Below the pieces are notes generated by a model that searched no databases, was not told the DNA's origin, and saw only the letters and a list, made by a program, of their open reading frames with translations. A stretch of DNA of 64,000 nucleotides from Clostridiales bacterium Firm_08 (GTDB lineage: Bacteria; Bacillota; Clostridia; Oscillospirales; QAKW01), in NCBI GenBank assembly GCA_001604045.1, contig LVAN01000009.1, forward strand, positions 20,032 through 84,031, written 5' to 3'. Below are positions 1-7,239 of this stretch, in pieces. Made by a program: the position numbers and the translations under genes. Numbering within the stretch: position 1 is the first letter of the stretch; each line of letters opens with the position of its first letter.

Positions 1-1
1 C

Positions 2-886
2 GCGGGGGAAATGTTCCGCGTCACCACGCTGGATCCGGCGGAACCGCCCAAAACCGAGGACGGCGGGATCGACTTTACGCAGGACTTTTTCGGCAAACAG
101 GCGCATCTGACGGTGAGCGGTCAGCTCAATGGTGAGACTTTTGCGCAGGCGTTTAAAAACATCTATACCTTCGGTCCGACCTTCCGCGCCGAGAATTCCA
201 ACACCACCCGCCACGCCGCCGAGTTCTGGATGATCGAACCGGAAATGGCGTTCTGCGACCTTAAGGGGGATATGAAAGTCGCGGAGGATATGCTCAAATA
301 CGTCATCCGCTACGTTCTCGCGAACGCCCCCGAGGAGATCGCGTTTTTCAACAACTTTGTGGACAAAGGCCTTTTGGAGCGGCTGGAGCACGTCGCAAGT
401 TCCGATTTCGGTCACGTCACCTACACCGAGGCGATCGAGATCCTCGAAAAGAACAACGACGCGTTCGATTATAAAGTCAGTTGGGGCTGCGACCTGCAGA
501 CCGAGCACGAACGCTATCTCACCGAGCAGGTGTTCGGCCGCCCGGTGTTCGTTACCGATTATCCGAAAGAGATCAAGGCGTTCTATATGAAACTCAACGA
601 CGACGGCAAGACCGTCGCGGCGATGGACTGCCTGGTGCCGGGCATCGGGGAGATCATCGGCGGCTCGCAGAGGGAGGACGACTACGAAAAACTGCTTTCC
701 CGCATCCGGGAGTTGGGGCTTCCCGAGGAGGAATACGGTTTCTACCTCGACCTGCGTAAATACGGTTCTACCCGCCACGCCGGCTTCGGGCTGGGCTTCG
801 AGCGGTGCGTGATGTACTTGACGGGCGTTTCCAACATCCGCGACGTCCTGCCCTTCCCCCGCACCGTCGGCAACTGCGAACTGTAA
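2..886 (+). CDS. asnS: Asparaginyl-tRNA synthetase, C-terminal part (5' end outside window)
   Basis: Class II aminoacyl-tRNA synthetase that charges tRNA-Asn in the cytoplasm. The reading frame is open from base 2, so the N-terminal anticodon-binding OB fold lies outside the window and the ATG at 11 is internal. Class II motif 2 is visible as TFRAEN followed by [14 protein letters not shown], and motif 3 as [15 protein letters not shown] near the end. The protein ends [23 protein letters not shown], typical of bacterial AsnRS. A palindromic repeat element and a terminator follow. The identity is firm; AspRS is less likely because of the [11 protein letters not shown] sequence and the C-terminus. 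Confidence 0.95.
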   Translation, partial: AGEMFRVTTLDPAEPPKTEDGGIDFTQDFFGKQAHLTVSGQLNGETFAQAFKNIYTFGPTFRAENSNTTRHAAEFWMIEPEMAFCDLKGDMKVAEDMLKYVIRYVLANAPEEIAFFNNFVDKGLLERLEHVASSDFGHVTYTEAIEILEKNNDAFDYKVSWGCDLQTEHERYLTEQVFGRPVFVTDYPKEIKAFYMKLNDDGKTVAAMDCLVPGIGEIIGGSQREDDYEKLLSRIRELGLPEEEYGFYLDLRKYGSTRHAGFGLGFERCVMYLTGVSNIRDVLPFPRTVGNCEL

Positions 887-898
887 ACCGAAACCCGC

Positions 899-1012
899 GG
901 CTCCCCTGTGTAAGGGGAGCTGTTAAAACCGTAAGCTTTGACTAAGGGATTGTGAATGAAACCAACGGGTCGTCCATCGAATTGGGAGCGTAGGGGCGGC
1001 AACCTGCCGCCC
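899..1012. repeat. Intergenic palindromic (REP/MITE-like) element
   Basis: Non-coding segment with two strong palindromes: GCTCCCCT/AGGGGAGC at 900-920 and GGGCGGC/GCCGCCC at 994-1012. A unique-looking linker joins them. The layout resembles the short interspersed palindromic repeats common in gut Clostridia. No ORF with coding character overlaps it. Confidence 0.55.
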
Positions 1013-1020
1013 GTAAAAAG

Positions 1021-1062
1021 AAAAAGCCGTTGTAAAGGCAAGCACCTTTACAACGGCTTTTT
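1021..1062. terminator. Bidirectional rho-independent terminator
   Basis: Long perfect hairpin AAAAAGCCGTTGTAAAGG / CCTTTACAACGGCTTTTT between the convergent asnS and EEP genes. The A and T runs on each side let it serve both strands. Confidence 0.85.
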
Positions 1063-1073
1063 ACTTGATCCGC

Positions 1074-1940
1074 TTACACTTCGATCTCCGGAAGTTCCGT
1101 CTTATAGGTCGCGTAGGTCATAATGGCGCGGTGGTCGCTGGGGTAGCCCGCGAGTTTGCAGTCCGCGTCGGAGGGGAAGGTATCGCGAATGACGCGATAG
1201 GCGTCAATGTCTGTCGCCTCGGGATTGACATAGCAGAAATCAAGGGTGTAGAACTGCCGGCTGGAATACATGCTGCCGCAGTCGTCCCATTCTTTCGCGA
1301 CGAGGTTGGAGGGTTGGAACTGTTTGCTGCGCAGTACTACCTGCGGATCCGCCGACGGGATGGAATTGTAGTCGCCGGTGGCGAACAGCGCGGTGTCCGG
1401 CGGGCAGTTTTCCGCCCAGAAATTGATAAGACGGACCGCCTCCACGGTGCGGAAGGCGTTGCCGGCAACGCTGACGCGCGCGTCCACTACCTTTTGGTTG
1501 ATGGAGAAGTGGGTGTTGGTGAACAGCACCGACCGGCCGTATTTCTCATCGGTCAGTTTGACCCAGTGGTAAAAGCGCACTTTGTCGTGCGGGAACTGGT
1601 ACAGTCCGCTGTCGTTGAGAGTGAAGCGATCCTTTTTATAAAAGATGATCAGCCCGCAGCCGATGTTTTGTTTTTCCCGCTCGAACGCCTCACCGTGGGA
1701 TTTGAGGGAGGAAAAGGCGTAGCCGCGCTCGTCCATCGCCGCTATCATTTCACCGTACCAGTCAAAGACCGAGTCGCCGCCGCTGTCCTTTTCGCAGGCT
1801 TCCTGCACGCCCAGAAGATCCGGCGCGTATTTGTCGATGGTGGCGAGAACGTAAGGAAAACGATCCGCCGGCGGCTCAAAACCGCTTTTGTGAGTATCGT
1901 AGGACAGCAGGTTGAAACTCATACAGGAAATATCACTCAT
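1074..1940 (-). CDS. Endonuclease/exonuclease/phosphatase (EEP) family protein, downstream copy
   Basis: 288-residue metal-dependent phosphodiesterase/phosphatase fold. Landmarks in order are an N-terminal SFNLLSYDT strand, GVQEA with the metal-binding Glu, NTHFSI, TGDYNS (the Asp/Asn pair) and a C-terminal YPSDHRAI with the catalytic Asp-His. No signal peptide is seen, so it probably acts in the cytoplasm; the substrate (nucleic acid, phospholipid or sugar phosphate) cannot be told. It is a close paralogue of the gene immediately upstream. The two overlap by 8 bp, so they are translationally coupled and arose by tandem duplication. Transcription should come from the promoter upstream of the first copy. 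Confidence 0.85.
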   Translation of the reverse strand: MSDISCMSFNLLSYDTHKSGFEPPADRFPYVLATIDKYAPDLLGVQEACEKDSGGDSVFDWYGEMIAAMDERGYAFSSLKSHGEAFEREKQNIGCGLIIFYKKDRFTLNDSGLYQFPHDKVRFYHWVKLTDEKYGRSVLFTNTHFSINQKVVDARVSVAGNAFRTVEAVRLINFWAENCPPDTALFATGDYNSIPSADPQVVLRSKQFQPSNLVAKEWDDCGSMYSSRQFYTLDFCYVNPEATDIDAYRVIRDTFPSDADCKLAGYPSDHRAIMTYATYKTELPEIEV

Positions 1941-2808
1941 TGTTTTCTACCTCTTTTAATTCATTATAGGAAACGTAGGTCATGATGGCGCGATGGTCGC
2001 TGGCATAACCCGCGAGTCTGCAGTCGGATGCGGAGGGGAAATGATCCCGCGCCACAAGGTACTCGTCGACGGTAGTGGCGTCGGGGTTGACATAGCAGAA
2101 GTCGATGGTGTGCTCACGGCGGGCGAAGTTGACGGAGTTGGACTCGTCAAAAATTTTCGCGACATTGCGGGAGGGCTTGAAAACGCTGCTCGCCAGCAGT
2201 TTCTGCGCCAGCGTCGTAGGATCGGAGTTGTAGTCGCCGGTGGCGAACAGCGCGGTGTTCGCGTCGCAGTTGTTATACCAGAAATTACAGAGTTTGATCG
2301 CTTCGACGGCGCAGGCAGCGTGACCCGCCTCGCCGCTGAATTTGCCCGCCACTTTCTGGTGGATGGAAAAATGGGTGTTGGTAAAGACGATCCTGCGGTC
2401 GAATTTTTTATCGGTGAGTTTGACCCACTGGAAGTAGCGCACCGTGTCGTGGGGGTACTCAAAGGCGCCGCTTTCCGTCAACTCAAAACGATCCGCTTTA
2501 TAGAAGATGATCAGCCCGCAGGCAATGCTCTGCATCTCACGTTTGAAGCCCGGCTGATCCCGCAGGACGGAGGCTCCATAGCCCCGCTCCTTCATCGCGG
2601 CGGTCAGCTCGCCCGGCCAGTCGAAGTCCGCGGAGACCTTGTCTCCGCTGCTGCCCTTTTCGCAGGCTTCCTGCACGCCGATCAGATCCGGCGCGTACTT
2701 GTCGATGGTTTTGACAACGTAGGGGAAACGGTCCGCCGCGGGTTCATAGCCGCTGTGGTGCGTGTCGTAGGCCAACACGTTGAAACTCATACAAGACAGA
2801 TCACTCAT
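1933..2808 (-). CDS. Endonuclease/exonuclease/phosphatase (EEP) family protein, upstream copy
   Basis: 291-residue paralogue of the next gene with the same motif order: SFNVLAYDT, GVQEACEKG, NTHFSIHQKV, TGDYNSDP and YASDHRAIMTY. Essentially all active-site landmarks of the EEP fold are retained in both copies, so neither looks like a dead duplicate. The differences lie mainly in the middle, for example a longer GKFSGEAGHAACAVEA stretch here. It has no signal peptide. A good SD (AAAGGAG) precedes the ATG, and a strong promoter lies at 2844-2872. The substrate is unknown. Confidence 0.85.
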   Translation of the reverse strand: MSDLSCMSFNVLAYDTHHSGYEPAADRFPYVVKTIDKYAPDLIGVQEACEKGSSGDKVSADFDWPGELTAAMKERGYGASVLRDQPGFKREMQSIACGLIIFYKADRFELTESGAFEYPHDTVRYFQWVKLTDKKFDRRIVFTNTHFSIHQKVAGKFSGEAGHAACAVEAIKLCNFWYNNCDANTALFATGDYNSDPTTLAQKLLASSVFKPSRNVAKIFDESNSVNFARREHTIDFCYVNPDATTVDEYLVARDHFPSASDCRLAGYASDHRAIMTYVSYNELKEVENNE

Positions 2809-2843
2809 AACTCTCCGCTCCTTTTCAAGAATATGTTACTTTG

Positions 2844-2872
2844 ATTATAAAATACGAGAAAAGTAAAGTCAA
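2844..2872 (-). promoter_or_regulatory. Sigma-A promoter for the EEP gene pair
   Basis: On the minus strand TTGACT (2867-2872), a 17-bp spacer and TATAAT (2844-2849), ending 35 bp before the EEP start codon. Confidence 0.8.
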
Positions 2873-2949
2873 CCTCTCCGAGAAAAAAAGAGAAAAACAA
2901 CACGGCACGTAAAATAGCAATAATTGTCTGTTTTTTAATCATAAATTGC

Positions 2950-2978
2950 TTGTCAAACGGTGCGCGGGATCTTATAAT
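2950..2978 (+). promoter_or_regulatory. Sigma-A promoter for the ThuA/Gfo/isomerase operon
   Basis: TTGTCA (2950-2955), 17-bp spacer, TATAAT (2973-2978), followed by an AAGGAGG SD and the GTG start at 3012. Confidence 0.8.
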
Positions 2979-3011
2979 AGGATATAGAGTTAAAAAAAGG
3001 AGGGTCACACA

Positions 3012-3719
3012 GTGATCAAAGTAACGATCTACAATGAATATCTGCATGAGCGCGCCAGCGAACGGGTCGCGAAGGTCTACCCCCACGGTATTCACGAGGC
3101 GCTGAAGGAAAACCTCACGGATGAGGATATTTCCGTCAAGACCGTAACCCTCGACAACGTCGAGGATATCACCGACGAGCTTCTTGCCGATACCGACGTC
3201 TTTATGTGGTGGGGCCACAAGGCGCACGAAAAGGTGCCCGATGAGATCGCCGTGCGGGTACAGCAGGCATGTCTTGCCGGCATGGGTATGATCTTTCTGC
3301 ATTCCGGCCACCATTCCAAGCCTTTCAAACTGCTGATGGGCACGCCCTGCAACCTCTCCTGGCGGGAGGACGGCGACAGAGAATATCTGTGGGTCTGCGA
3401 TCCCTCTCATCCCATCGTGCAGGGCATCGGAAACTATATCAAACTGGAACATGAGGAAACGTACGGCGAGCCTTTTATGATCCCCGAACCCGACAAACTG
3501 ATCTTTATCGGCAACTATGAGGGCGGAGAGGCGTTCCGTTCCGGCTGTTGTTATCGCAGAGGGTATGGAAAGATCTTCTATTTCCAACCCGGGCACGAGA
3601 CTTTCCCGACGTTTTACCATCCCGACGTGATCCGCGTGCTGAAAAACGCGATCCGCTGGGCGGTATCGGACTATCGGGGCGTTCTGGAATGCCCGCATAT
3701 CAAAAAGATCGAGGAGTAA
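3012..3719 (+). CDS. ThuA-like (trehalose-utilization/glutamine-amidotransferase-fold) protein
   Basis: 235-residue ThuA-domain protein. Landmarks include the N-terminal VTIYNEY strand, VFMWWGHKAHEKV, a GMGMIFLHSGHHSKPF segment typical of ThuA folds, a HPIVQGI motif, and GYGKIFYFQPGHETFPTFYHPDVIRVLKNAIRWA at the C-terminus, which is the family hallmark. ThuA proteins are cytoplasmic and are linked to disaccharide or ketosugar metabolism; no catalytic role is firmly set. The start is GTG with AAGGAGG nine bases upstream. It leads a three-gene operon with a Gfo/Idh/MocA dehydrogenase (7 bp downstream) and a TIM-barrel isomerase, a frequent grouping that suggests oxidation and isomerization of an unusual sugar. 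Confidence 0.85.
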   Translation: MIKVTIYNEYLHERASERVAKVYPHGIHEALKENLTDEDISVKTVTLDNVEDITDELLADTDVFMWWGHKAHEKVPDEIAVRVQQACLAGMGMIFLHSGHHSKPFKLLMGTPCNLSWREDGDREYLWVCDPSHPIVQGIGNYIKLEHEETYGEPFMIPEPDKLIFIGNYEGGEAFRSGCCYRRGYGKIFYFQPGHETFPTFYHPDVIRVLKNAIRWAVSDYRGVLECPHIKKIEE

Positions 3720-3726
3720 TACATAT

Positions 3727-4773
3727 ATGAAAAAGCACATTGCCGTCATCGGGTACGGCGGGCAGGGCGCGTGGCATTGCCGTCAGATCGAAAAAAGCGA
3801 TGTCGTGACGCTTGCCGGCACGTATGATATCAAGGAAGCGCGGATGGAAGCCGCGAAGGCGGACGGCGTCAGGACGTACCCGTCGAGCAAGGCGATCTTT
3901 GAGGACCCGGCGGTCGACGCCGTCGTCATCGCCACGCCCAACGACGACCATAAACGGCTGGTCGTGGACGCTCTTGCCGCCGGCAAACACGTCATCTGCG
4001 AGAAACCCGTCGAAATGAGCGTCGCGGCGCTGGACGAGATGATAGACGCCGCCCGGAAAAGCGGCAAGATCTTTACCGTTCATCAGAACCGCCGGTGGGA
4101 CGTTGATTTCCTCGGCGTCAAAAAGATCATCGAGGACGGCGACATCGGCGAGCCCCTGCGGGTGGAAAGCCGCATCCACGGCTCCCGCGGCATCCCGAGC
4201 GACTGGAGATGTCAGAAAAAACACGGCGGCGGTATGATCCTTGACTGGGGCGTTCATCTGATCGATCAGATGCTTCAGTTGTTTGGGCAAAAGATCGTAC
4301 GCGTGTACTGCACCGTTACCCATATCACCAACGATGAGGTGGACGACGGTTTCCGGCTCGAACTTTTCTTTGAGGACGGCAAGACCGTGTATATCGAGGT
4401 CGGCACGTACAACTTTATCGCCATGCCGCGCTTCTATATGCAGTGCAAAAAGGGCAGCGCGATCATCGCCGACTGGACGCAGAAAGCGAAGGTCGCCAAA
4501 ATGACCGCGTGGCACGAGAGAGACGTTTTGCCGGTACAGACCGCCGCGGGCATCACCAAGACGATGGCGCCCCGCGACGAGATCACGCTGAAAGAATACG
4601 AAGTCGACCGTCCGGTCAGCGACGTACACGATTTCTACCGCAACTTCTGCGCCGCCGTTGACGGCAGGGAGCCGCAGCTTATCACCCATGCCGAGGTGCG
4701 GCGTGTGATGCAGGTCATGGAAGCGGCGTTCGCCTCCGCGGAGAGCGGGCAGACCGTGACCGTATCTATATAA
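3727..4773 (+). CDS. Gfo/Idh/MocA-family NAD(P)-dependent oxidoreductase
   Basis: 348-residue sugar or inositol dehydrogenase-like enzyme. The N-terminal Rossmann domain starts IAVIGYGGQGAWH, a GxGxxG variant. The family motif CEKPVE follows at about residues 95-100, with the Lys-Pro pair that contacts cofactor and substrate. The C-terminal half has GGGMILDWGVHLIDQML, holding the catalytic Asp and His of the DxGxHxxD motif. It is cytoplasmic and probably oxidizes a hydroxyl of a cyclic sugar or inositol; the exact substrate is not visible. It sits 7 bp after the ThuA-like gene and 50 bp before the isomerase, so the three are co-transcribed. Confidence 0.9.
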   Translation: MKKHIAVIGYGGQGAWHCRQIEKSDVVTLAGTYDIKEARMEAAKADGVRTYPSSKAIFEDPAVDAVVIATPNDDHKRLVVDALAAGKHVICEKPVEMSVAALDEMIDAARKSGKIFTVHQNRRWDVDFLGVKKIIEDGDIGEPLRVESRIHGSRGIPSDWRCQKKHGGGMILDWGVHLIDQMLQLFGQKIVRVYCTVTHITNDEVDDGFRLELFFEDGKTVYIEVGTYNFIAMPRFYMQCKKGSAIIADWTQKAKVAKMTAWHERDVLPVQTAAGITKTMAPRDEITLKEYEVDRPVSDVHDFYRNFCAAVDGREPQLITHAEVRRVMQVMEAAFASAESGQTVTVSI

Positions 4774-4823
4774 GGACGCCTCTTTTTAAGAGGTCCCCAT
4801 AAAAAAGAAAAGGAGACAGTGTT

Positions 4824-5738
4824 ATGAAACTCGGTATCGTTAGCGCAATTTATGACGGATTTACCTTTGAGGAAATGATCGATCACGCCGCCGCCACCGG
4901 TTATGAGTGCGTGGAGGTCGCCTGCTGGCCGCAGGGCAAGGCGGAGCGCCGTTACGCCGGCGTCAGCCACATCGACGTGGGCAACACGTCGAAAGAGTAT
5001 ATCGACTATGTGAAAAAATACTGCGCCGATCACAAGATCACCATTTCGTCCCTCGCGTTCTATCCCAACACGATGGACGGAGACCTTGCCAAACGGCAGG
5101 CGAGCATCGACCATCTTAAAAAGGTCATCCATATGAGCAACCTGCTTGGCGTCGGACTTGTCACGACGTTCATCGGCAGAGATCAGACCAAGACCGTTGA
5201 GGACAACCTTGAGATCTTTAAGGAAGTCTGGCCGCCCATCATCAAGTTCGCCGAGAGCGAGAACGTAAAGATCGGCATCGAGAACTGCCCGATGCTGTTC
5301 GGCGCGGATCAGTGGCCGGGCGGGCAGAACCTGTTCACCACCCCCAAACTGTGGCGGAAAATGTTTGAGATCTGCCCGAGCGACAATTTCGGCATCAACT
5401 ACGATCCCAGCCACTTTATCTGGCAGCAGATCGACTATGTCAAGCCGATCTACGAGTTCAAAGACAAAATCTTTCACGTCCATTACAAAGACATCAAACT
5501 TTATAAAGACAGAATGGACGACGTCGGTATCATGGCGTATCCGCTGGAGTATATGAGCCCGAAACTGCCGGGTCTCGGCGACGTCGACTGGGGCAAATAC
5601 GTTTCCGCGCTGACCGATATCGGTTATGACGGTCCGACCTGTGTGGAGGTCGAGGACAAGGCGTTCGAGGGAAGCCGGGAAAAGATCCTTGACTCCGTCG
5701 TGCTGTCCTACCGCTATATGCGGAATTTTGTCATCTGA
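4824..5738 (+). CDS. Sugar phosphate isomerase/epimerase (xylose isomerase-like TIM barrel)
   Basis: 304-residue AP-endonuclease-2/xylose-isomerase TIM barrel. Visible metal-site strands are IGIENCPM (Glu), NYDPSHFIW (Asp, His), HVHYKDIK (His-x-His, Asp) and CVEVEDKAF (Glu). Such enzymes isomerize or epimerize sugars or keto-sugars with a divalent metal, or cleave C-glycosides. Here it probably works on the product of the adjacent Gfo/Idh/MocA dehydrogenase. It has a good AAAAGGAG SD. A small hairpin in the 50-bp gap (GGAC..CCTCTT/AAGAGG..TCC) lacks a U-run, so read-through is likely. A strong terminator follows. Confidence 0.88.
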   Translation: MKLGIVSAIYDGFTFEEMIDHAAATGYECVEVACWPQGKAERRYAGVSHIDVGNTSKEYIDYVKKYCADHKITISSLAFYPNTMDGDLAKRQASIDHLKKVIHMSNLLGVGLVTTFIGRDQTKTVEDNLEIFKEVWPPIIKFAESENVKIGIENCPMLFGADQWPGGQNLFTTPKLWRKMFEICPSDNFGINYDPSHFIWQQIDYVKPIYEFKDKIFHVHYKDIKLYKDRMDDVGIMAYPLEYMSPKLPGLGDVDWGKYVSALTDIGYDGPTCVEVEDKAFEGSREKILDSVVLSYRYMRNFVI

Positions 5739-5763
5739 AAACATCGCGTTTTCCCGCGAACAT

Positions 5764-5797
5764 AAAATTTCCCGCAGGCAAGCCTGCGGGAAATTTT
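5764..5797 (+). terminator. Rho-independent terminator after the ThuA operon
   Basis: Perfect hairpin AAAATTTCCCGCAGG / CCTGCGGGAAATTTT, followed by CGTTTTCC. Confidence 0.85.
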
Positions 5798-5894
5798 CGT
5801 TTTCCCGGCAGTCAGCGCGTTATGAACGGGACAAATAAAAAAAGTGTGAGAGTTTTCGCCGTTTCATTCGTCTAATAAATGGGGGTGTGTAACA

Positions 5895-7157
5895 ATGAAA
5901 AAATACATTTCGATCTTTTTGATGGTTTGCCTGATGGCGGCGTTTACCGCCTGCCGCGGAGAGGATACGCCGGGAATGAGCGTAAAAAAACCGAAGGATG
6001 AGCCGCAGACGCCTGTTGTGCGGCAGGATCAGAGCGAAAACTTCCGGGGCGCGATGACTTCTTTCGCCTCCGCCCTGCTTCGCGCGCAGGCAAAGCGGGA
6101 GGAAAAGGGAAGGAATATCCTCATTGCTCCCTACTCTGTTTTGCCAGCGCTGGCGATGACGGCAAACGGTGCGGCGGGGGAGACGAAAAAAGAAATGGAG
6201 CGTGTTCTCGGGCGGGAGATCGGGACGCTCAATAAGGATCTTTCCGCCTATGCCGGCGACCTGCCGGCTACCGACGCCGCCAGACTGCGCGCCGCGAACG
6301 GCATTTGGATCAACGCAAAAAAAGATTTCAAGGTTTCCGCTTCGTTTGCCGCGGATCTCAAGACCTACTACCGCGCCGAGTTGAAAGAGAAGCCGTTCGG
6401 TCCCGCCGCCTTCAGAGAGATCAACGCCTTCGTCAAAAAGAACACCGACGGGATGATCCCTGAGATCCTGGACAGAATGAACGCAGAGGCGGTAATGTAT
6501 CTTGTCAACGCGCTCGGATTTGACGCGAAGTGGGCGCGTCCGTACGAAAAAAACGATGTTGAGAAGGGTGTTTTCACGGCGTATAACGGTACGAAACGAA
6601 CCGTCAAATTGATGCGTTCCTCGGAAGGGACTTATCTTGAAAACGACAAGGCGCTGGGAATGGTCAAAGACTACGAGGGTCATCAGTACGCTTTTGTCGC
6701 GCTGTTGCCGAAAGAAGGCGTCGACGTTTATGATCTGCTGGAGTCTCTGGATGCCGATACGCTGGATCTGCTGCTTTCCAACAAAAAATACGGGACGGTG
6801 CATGCGGCGCTGCCGAAGTTTACCGTCGAATACGGCGACGATCTTGTCCCGACGCTTGGAGACATGGGGATGGTTACGGCGACGAACGCGAACAAAGCGG
6901 ATTTCTCCGGCATGGGGGTCTGTAAAGATGGAAGGCTTTACATAGAAACTGTTTTGCACAAGGCAAAGATCCAAGTGGACGAACTCGGCACTAAAGCGGG
7001 CGCCGCGACGGCGGTGTCAATGGATACAGGGGCCGCCTCTCCGGATAACATCATTAGTATCACGCTGGATCGCCCGTTTGTGTATTTTTTGATCGACGCG
7101 CACAACGACCTGCCGCTCTTTTGCGGTGTTTTGACAGATATTGGCGATCGATCGTGA
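5895..7157 (+). CDS. Serpin-family serine protease inhibitor lipoprotein
   Basis: 420-residue secreted serpin. The N-terminus is a lipoprotein signal with lipobox FTAC (Cys about residue 20), so the mature protein should be anchored outside the membrane. Family landmarks are NILIAPYSVLPALAMTANGAAGETKKEM (helix A-B region), a VMYLVNAL strand, YAFVALLPKEG, and a C-terminal hinge/reactive loop DELGTKAGAATAVSMDTGAASPDN-like stretch. RPFVYFLIDAHNDLPLFCGVL follows, the FxxxIxxxxxxxxLFxGxV signature. The Ala/Gly-rich hinge suggests an inhibitory serpin that can insert its loop. Bacterial serpins in gut Firmicutes and bifidobacteria inhibit host or bacterial elastase/subtilisin-like proteases. It is a single-gene unit between terminators. 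Confidence 0.9.
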   Translation: MKKYISIFLMVCLMAAFTACRGEDTPGMSVKKPKDEPQTPVVRQDQSENFRGAMTSFASALLRAQAKREEKGRNILIAPYSVLPALAMTANGAAGETKKEMERVLGREIGTLNKDLSAYAGDLPATDAARLRAANGIWINAKKDFKVSASFAADLKTYYRAELKEKPFGPAAFREINAFVKKNTDGMIPEILDRMNAEAVMYLVNALGFDAKWARPYEKNDVEKGVFTAYNGTKRTVKLMRSSEGTYLENDKALGMVKDYEGHQYAFVALLPKEGVDVYDLLESLDADTLDLLLSNKKYGTVHAALPKFTVEYGDDLVPTLGDMGMVTATNANKADFSGMGVCKDGRLYIETVLHKAKIQVDELGTKAGAATAVSMDTGAASPDNIISITLDRPFVYFLIDAHNDLPLFCGVLTDIGDRS

Positions 7158-7168
7158 CTCCTCAAATC

Positions 7169-7211
7169 AACGACAAGTTCCCGAGGTCATTGACCCCGGG
7201 AACTTGTCGTT
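7169..7211. terminator. Hairpin between convergent serpin and beta-helix genes
   Basis: AACGACAAGTTCCC (7169-7182) pairs with GGGAACTTGTCGTT (7198-7211). There is no clean U-run on the plus strand, but its position between converging genes fits a terminator. Confidence 0.65.
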
Positions 7212-7239
7212 AAGAGGGATAAAATGAAGCAAGCGGTCA

